Assembly: GCA_003448685.1 (NCBI GenBank)
Contig: DLXW01000238.1
Coordinates: forward strand, 1-9,867
Origin: Cyanothece sp. UBA12306
Lineage (GTDB): Bacteria > Cyanobacteriota > Cyanobacteriia > Cyanobacteriales > Microcystaceae
DNA length: 9,867 bases
Direction of reading: 5' to 3'
The notes under the pieces were generated by a model. It did not search any database. It saw nothing but the letters and a program-made list of their open reading frames with translations, and was not told the DNA's origin. Both the position numbers and the translations under genes were made by a program. Shown here piece after piece: positions 6,823 through 9,867 of this stretch. Position 1 is the stretch's first letter, and the number at the start of each line of letters is the position of its first letter.

Positions 6823-9493
6823 AATGACAATGTTGCCTGAGTTCTTCTTTCAAAGCCAGGCACACTCGATCATATTCTACTTTAATAGCAGACAATCGAT
6901 CGGTTGCTTCTGAAATTTGCTGAGTGCGTCCCATTGTTTCTAATTCTTGACAGATTTTAGAGAGTTCTGTCGCTCCCAAATTAGCACTGGCTGATCTCAA
7001 GGCATGAGCTGCTTCAAATAAAGCAGAGCTATCTTCTTGGGCAATGGCATCATTAATGGCTAATAAGCGTAGGGGTGCATCCTCAAAATAGCCCATAATC
7101 AGGTCACAGATCACTGTTTTAGCCTGTTTACCAGCCATTTTACGCAAAGAATTCAGGACTTTGCGATCTAGGGAAGGTTGTTTTTTTAAAGGTTGGCACT
7201 TAGACAAAGCCTGTTTAAGTTCTTCTAAAAGAATAGGTTTAGAAATATAATCGTCCATTCCTGCCTCTAAACATTTAGTGCGATCGCCTCGCATGGCTTC
7301 TGCTGTCATAGCAATAATTCGTGGCCGTTGTTGAATAGATAATTCTTGGCTAATCTTACGGGTAGCTGTCAATCCATCCATTTCGGGCATTCTCACATCC
7401 ATTAAAATGACATCATAGGCTCTGCGTCCCAAAGCTGCCAAAACCTCCCTGCCATCGCTCACAATATCTGGACAATAGCCTAATTTTTCGAGTAATAAGG
7501 CGATCACTTTTTGATTAACCACAACGTCTTCAGCTACCAGAATTTTTAAAGGTTTTCTCTGGGCAAAAGTTTCGTCCTCAGATAAATCTGTGATGTTTTG
7601 GGTCACTGATACTGGTTTTACGGCAAAAATCTGCATCAAGCTTTCATAAAGTTGCGATTGCTGAATTGGCTTCATCAGCACTGAAGCAAACTGACTATAG
7701 TCAGATTCTTGGCTCATTTCTTGTTGACTGACCGAACTGAGCATAATCAGGGGTAAATTTTGACAATGTGGTAGACGACGAATGGCTTGAGCTAACTCTA
7801 GTCCATCGATTTCAGGCATACTCAAATCTAAAATCGCCACATCGCATTGAGGATCTCTATTGAGCCATTCAAGAGCTTTAGTCCCCGAATCAACGGCACA
7901 GGTAAACATCCCCCAAGATTGGGCTTGTAAGGTCAAAATTTTGCGATTGGTTAGGTTATCATCCACAATCATCATTCTCTTACCCATTAATTCTTCTTGT
8001 CCTTCTTGAGATATGGCTGGAGAAGAACTGGGACTAGCTTGGGCATGAATGGTGAAATAAAAGGTAGATCCTTTACCCTCCGTACTCTGAACCCACATTT
8101 TGCCCCCCATCAATTCACTTAACCGTTGACTAATAACTAATCCTAAACCAGTACCACCATATTTACGGGTGGTGGAAGCATCGACTTGGCTAAAGGGTTT
8201 GAAAAGGCGTTCGCAATGTTTTGGGGCAATACCAATACCCGTATCTTTGACTGCAAAGCGAATTTCATAGGGCAGGTTTTCCTGGTTTTGATCGTTGTGA
8301 GGTAGTTGTTTAGAACTAACATAGATCACCACTTCTCCCGTTTCGGTAAATTTAAGGGCATTACCGAGAAGATTAGCCAAAATTTGGCGCAAACGATTAC
8401 TATCGCCAATGATAGCCCTGGGAGTATTGGGTTCAATCAAATAAGCCAATTCTAATTGCTTCTGAGAAGCTTGGGAAGCAAATAACCTTAAGACATCTTC
8501 GATGCAAGATCCCAATTCAAATGGTTGTTCTTCTAATTCTAGTTTTTGGGCTGTAATTTTTGAGAAATCTAAAATATTATTGATCATAGCCAACAAATTA
8601 TCCCCACTGTTGCGGATAATTGTGACGAATTCTTTTTGTTGGGGATTTAACGGAGTATCTAGCAATAACCCTGTCATTCCGGTGACTGCATTCAAGGGAG
8701 TGCGAATTTCATGGCCAATCATTGCCATAAACTGGTTTTTGGCCATCTGAGATTCTAAATCTTGAACTTGACGGTAATTTTTGGTTAAAAAATGTAGTAA
8801 TACTCTTAACTGATCAAATTCATCCTTTGATTTTACTTTAGACAGTTTTTCTGGTGGAATAACTGTGAGGTTTTCTTCTACTAATTTGGCTAAATATTGC
8901 GAGATTTCTCGCTTAAAAAACACAGCAATAATTATCACTAATAACAGACTAACGATCACAGAAGCTGTTAAAATTTTGCCAGCTGATTTTAAGGTTTCTT
9001 GTTTAGTTTGTGCCAAAGAATAGGCTATGCGAATTTCTCCTTTGGACTCTCCAGCGATAATAATGGGTTGACGAATCTCTCTTATTTTGGTGTCGCTTTT
9101 AACAGTTTTGATTAGATTTTTAAAGTCAAGACTGTCCAACTGTGAATCAGATAGCAGTTGCTCAATAGCTGTATCTTCTTTGTTTAAAAAACTCGAAATT
9201 GTCTGTCCTTGATTATCAATGATTATTCCATAGGTAATATCATCTCCAGCACTTCTGCGCCTCATCAGCCTTTCTAGAGTAGAATCTTTCAGTTGAGACG
9301 GAGAGTCTTGAGCAATTATTTCTAATTCCTTCGCAAAATCTTCGATTTTTTCCCTGAGAGTTCCTACTTTTTGATAGTAACGCCAGCGTACTTGGATTAC
9401 ACCAAACACCAATTGAGCTAAAATCAAACCAATGCTAGTTAGGCCTAAATAGCGCAGGGTTGTCTTTCGTGTGTAAAATTTACTAGGTGTCAT
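6746..9493 (-). CDS. Hybrid sensor histidine kinase (HisKA-HATPase-REC-REC-HPt)
   Basis: A 915-aa membrane-bound tripartite kinase of the BarA/ArcB type. A first membrane segment (about 15-34), an external sensor region of roughly 140 aa with a Cache/PAS-like YGIIIDNQGQTISSF strand pattern, and a second segment (172-193) lead to a short degenerate HAMP-like linker (195-245). The HisKA domain has phosphorylated His261 in MIGHEIRTPLNAV. The ATPase domain has an N box with Asn374/Asn378, DTGIGI (417-422) and GGTGLGL (446-452). REC1 (about 505-623) has Asp511/512, Asp556 and Lys608; REC2 (648-764) has Glu655/Asp656, Asp699, Thr730 and Lys752. The HPt domain (about 780-885) has His830 in FEAAHALRSASANLGA. 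All relay residues are intact, so it should autophosphorylate and pass phosphate on. The signal is unknown. The 25-residue tail overlaps the downstream regulator gene. Confidence 0.95.
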   Translation of the reverse strand: MTPSKFYTRKTTLRYLGLTSIGLILAQLVFGVIQVRWRYYQKVGTLREKIEDFAKELEIIAQDSPSQLKDSTLERLMRRRSAGDDITYGIIIDNQGQTISSFLNKEDTAIEQLLSDSQLDSLDFKNLIKTVKSDTKIREIRQPIIIAGESKGEIRIAYSLAQTKQETLKSAGKILTASVIVSLLLVIIIAVFFKREISQYLAKLVEENLTVIPPEKLSKVKSKDEFDQLRVLLHFLTKNYRQVQDLESQMAKNQFMAMIGHEIRTPLNAVTGMTGLLLDTPLNPQQKEFVTIIRNSGDNLLAMINNILDFSKITAQKLELEEQPFELGSCIEDVLRLFASQASQKQLELAYLIEPNTPRAIIGDSNRLRQILANLLGNALKFTETGEVVIYVSSKQLPHNDQNQENLPYEIRFAVKDTGIGIAPKHCERLFKPFSQVDASTTRKYGGTGLGLVISQRLSELMGGKMWVQSTEGKGSTFYFTIHAQASPSSSPAISQEGQEELMGKRMMIVDDNLTNRKILTLQAQSWGMFTCAVDSGTKALEWLNRDPQCDVAILDLSMPEIDGLELAQAIRRLPHCQNLPLIMLSSVSQQEMSQESDYSQFASVLMKPIQQSQLYESLMQIFAVKPVSVTQNITDLSEDETFAQRKPLKILVAEDVVVNQKVIALLLEKLGYCPDIVSDGREVLAALGRRAYDVILMDVRMPEMDGLTATRKISQELSIQQRPRIIAMTAEAMRGDRTKCLEAGMDDYISKPILLEELKQALSKCQPLKKQPSLDRKVLNSLRKMAGKQAKTVICDLIMGYFEDAPLRLLAINDAIAQEDSSALFEAAHALRSASANLGATELSKICQELETMGRTQQISEATDRLSAIKVEYDRVCLALKEELRQHCHYEPLSQVIDCENFSNSRQDSPSLSC

Positions 9494-9867
9494 ATCTTTA
9501 TCATTATATCTCTGGGATGATCAAATGGTTGGAGAAGGCTAGGTGGATTTTTAACGCATAATTTAATCCAATTTTGTCGACAATTGTTGAGTTTATCTTA
9601 ATTTTGTTATTTATCTTGAATCTAGTCTAACAAAGTTTGGGCAAATTTTAAGTAGTTTATTTCTTGATCAAATAAGCTAGACATAGTCAAGTTTGTCGGG
9701 AAAATTACTCGAATTTTTTGCAGAAATTTGCTAGTTTTATTCGATAAAATACAGGTTAGATCCATAGACAACAATCAAAATTTGGATAATTACTTTATTA
9801 GAGGTAGTAATCAAAACCCTAATGTCAAGATTATCTGCTCTATCTTCAAAGTTATCCTTCCATTAGC
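9494..9867. other. AT-rich upstream region of the kinase gene
   Basis: No convincing gene. The region contains a 10-bp palindrome TTGTCGACAA (9574-9583) about 80-90 nt upstream of the kinase ATG and the -10-like TATAAT listed separately. On the plus strand one frame stays open from about 9669 to the right edge, but it has no ATG or GTG start. On the minus strand a 47-codon ORF (9765-9622) has no ribosome binding site and no recognisable sequence. A gene starting beyond the right edge cannot be excluded. Confidence 0.5.
9503..9508 (-). promoter_or_regulatory. Consensus -10 hexamer just before the kinase ATG
   Basis: The minus strand reads TATAAT at 9508-9503, exactly the -10 consensus, only 9 nt before the kinase start at 9493. 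No TTGACA-like -35 lies 16-18 nt upstream. If it is used, transcription would begin almost at the start codon, giving a leaderless or nearly leaderless mRNA. In such AT-rich sequence the hexamer may also be coincidental. Confidence 0.28.

Noticed and set aside
8502..8750. 82-codon plus-strand ORF inside the kinase gene
   Set aside because: It lies antisense to the well-supported HisKA region and its sequence is a shadow of that conserved coding frame.
9622..9765. 47-codon minus-strand ORF upstream of the kinase
   Set aside because: No ribosome binding site, no recognisable sequence, and an AT-driven composition typical of chance ORFs. It could act as an upstream ORF, but nothing supports that.
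9669..9867. Plus-strand frame open to the right edge (partial gene?)
   Set aside because: It lacks ATG or GTG; only TTG codons could start it, without a Shine-Dalgarno. A frame of this length is not rare in AT-rich spacer DNA.
220..9867. CRISPR array, tRNA or rRNA genes
   Set aside because: No regularly spaced direct repeats and no tRNA or rRNA signature were seen in any spacer; the spacers are short and AT-rich.

Overview
The window looks like chromosomal DNA of a cyanobacterium, most likely a unicellular chroococcalean type. It is AT-rich and carries at least six exact copies of the cyanobacterial HIP1 octamer GCGATCGC. The protein set also fits: a NusB with a long N-terminal extension next to a DUF502 membrane protein, an HpsJ-like membrane protein, a zinc-ribbon/FHA protein, a site-2 protease with CBS domains, and a large hybrid histidine kinase beside a REC-GAF regulator. 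The genus cannot be fixed from the sequence alone.

Layout, left to right. Positions 1-219 hold no gene; they contain a strong short hairpin that may be the right end of an IS200/IS605-type element or the nusB terminator. A minus-strand pair follows, DUF502 protein then nusB (transcribed from 1667 down to 220). Next is the minus-strand HpsJ-like gene (2686-1868), followed on its own strand by a terminator-like hairpin. A 371-nt divergent spacer (2687-3057) has two overlapping palindromes near the HpsJ-like start and an unlisted 34-codon ORF (2866-2970). Three plus-strand genes, pgl, a zinc-ribbon/FHA gene and an M50 site-2 protease gene, run closely spaced from 3058 to 5837. Only 4 nt separate them tail-to-tail from a minus-strand signalling pair: a 915-aa hybrid histidine kinase (9493-6746) and a REC-GAF response regulator (6822-5842), whose reading frames overlap by 77 nt. 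The last 374 nt (9494-9867) form the AT-rich upstream region of the kinase and hold no convincing gene.

How the genes may work together. nusB with DUF502 is a housekeeping pair (rRNA antitermination plus an envelope protein). pgl supplies the second step of the oxidative pentose phosphate pathway. The FHA protein and the membrane protease sit together in a way that would suit phospho-dependent signalling tied to intramembrane proteolysis, but that is inference. The hybrid kinase (sensor, HisKA, HATPase, REC, REC, HPt) contains a complete phosphorelay and is almost certainly translated with the REC-GAF protein, which has no DNA-binding domain. No obviously new multi-gene system is visible. The most unusual items are the 34-codon ORF, the overlapping palindromes, the possible IS200/IS605 end and the coding overlap of the two-component pair.
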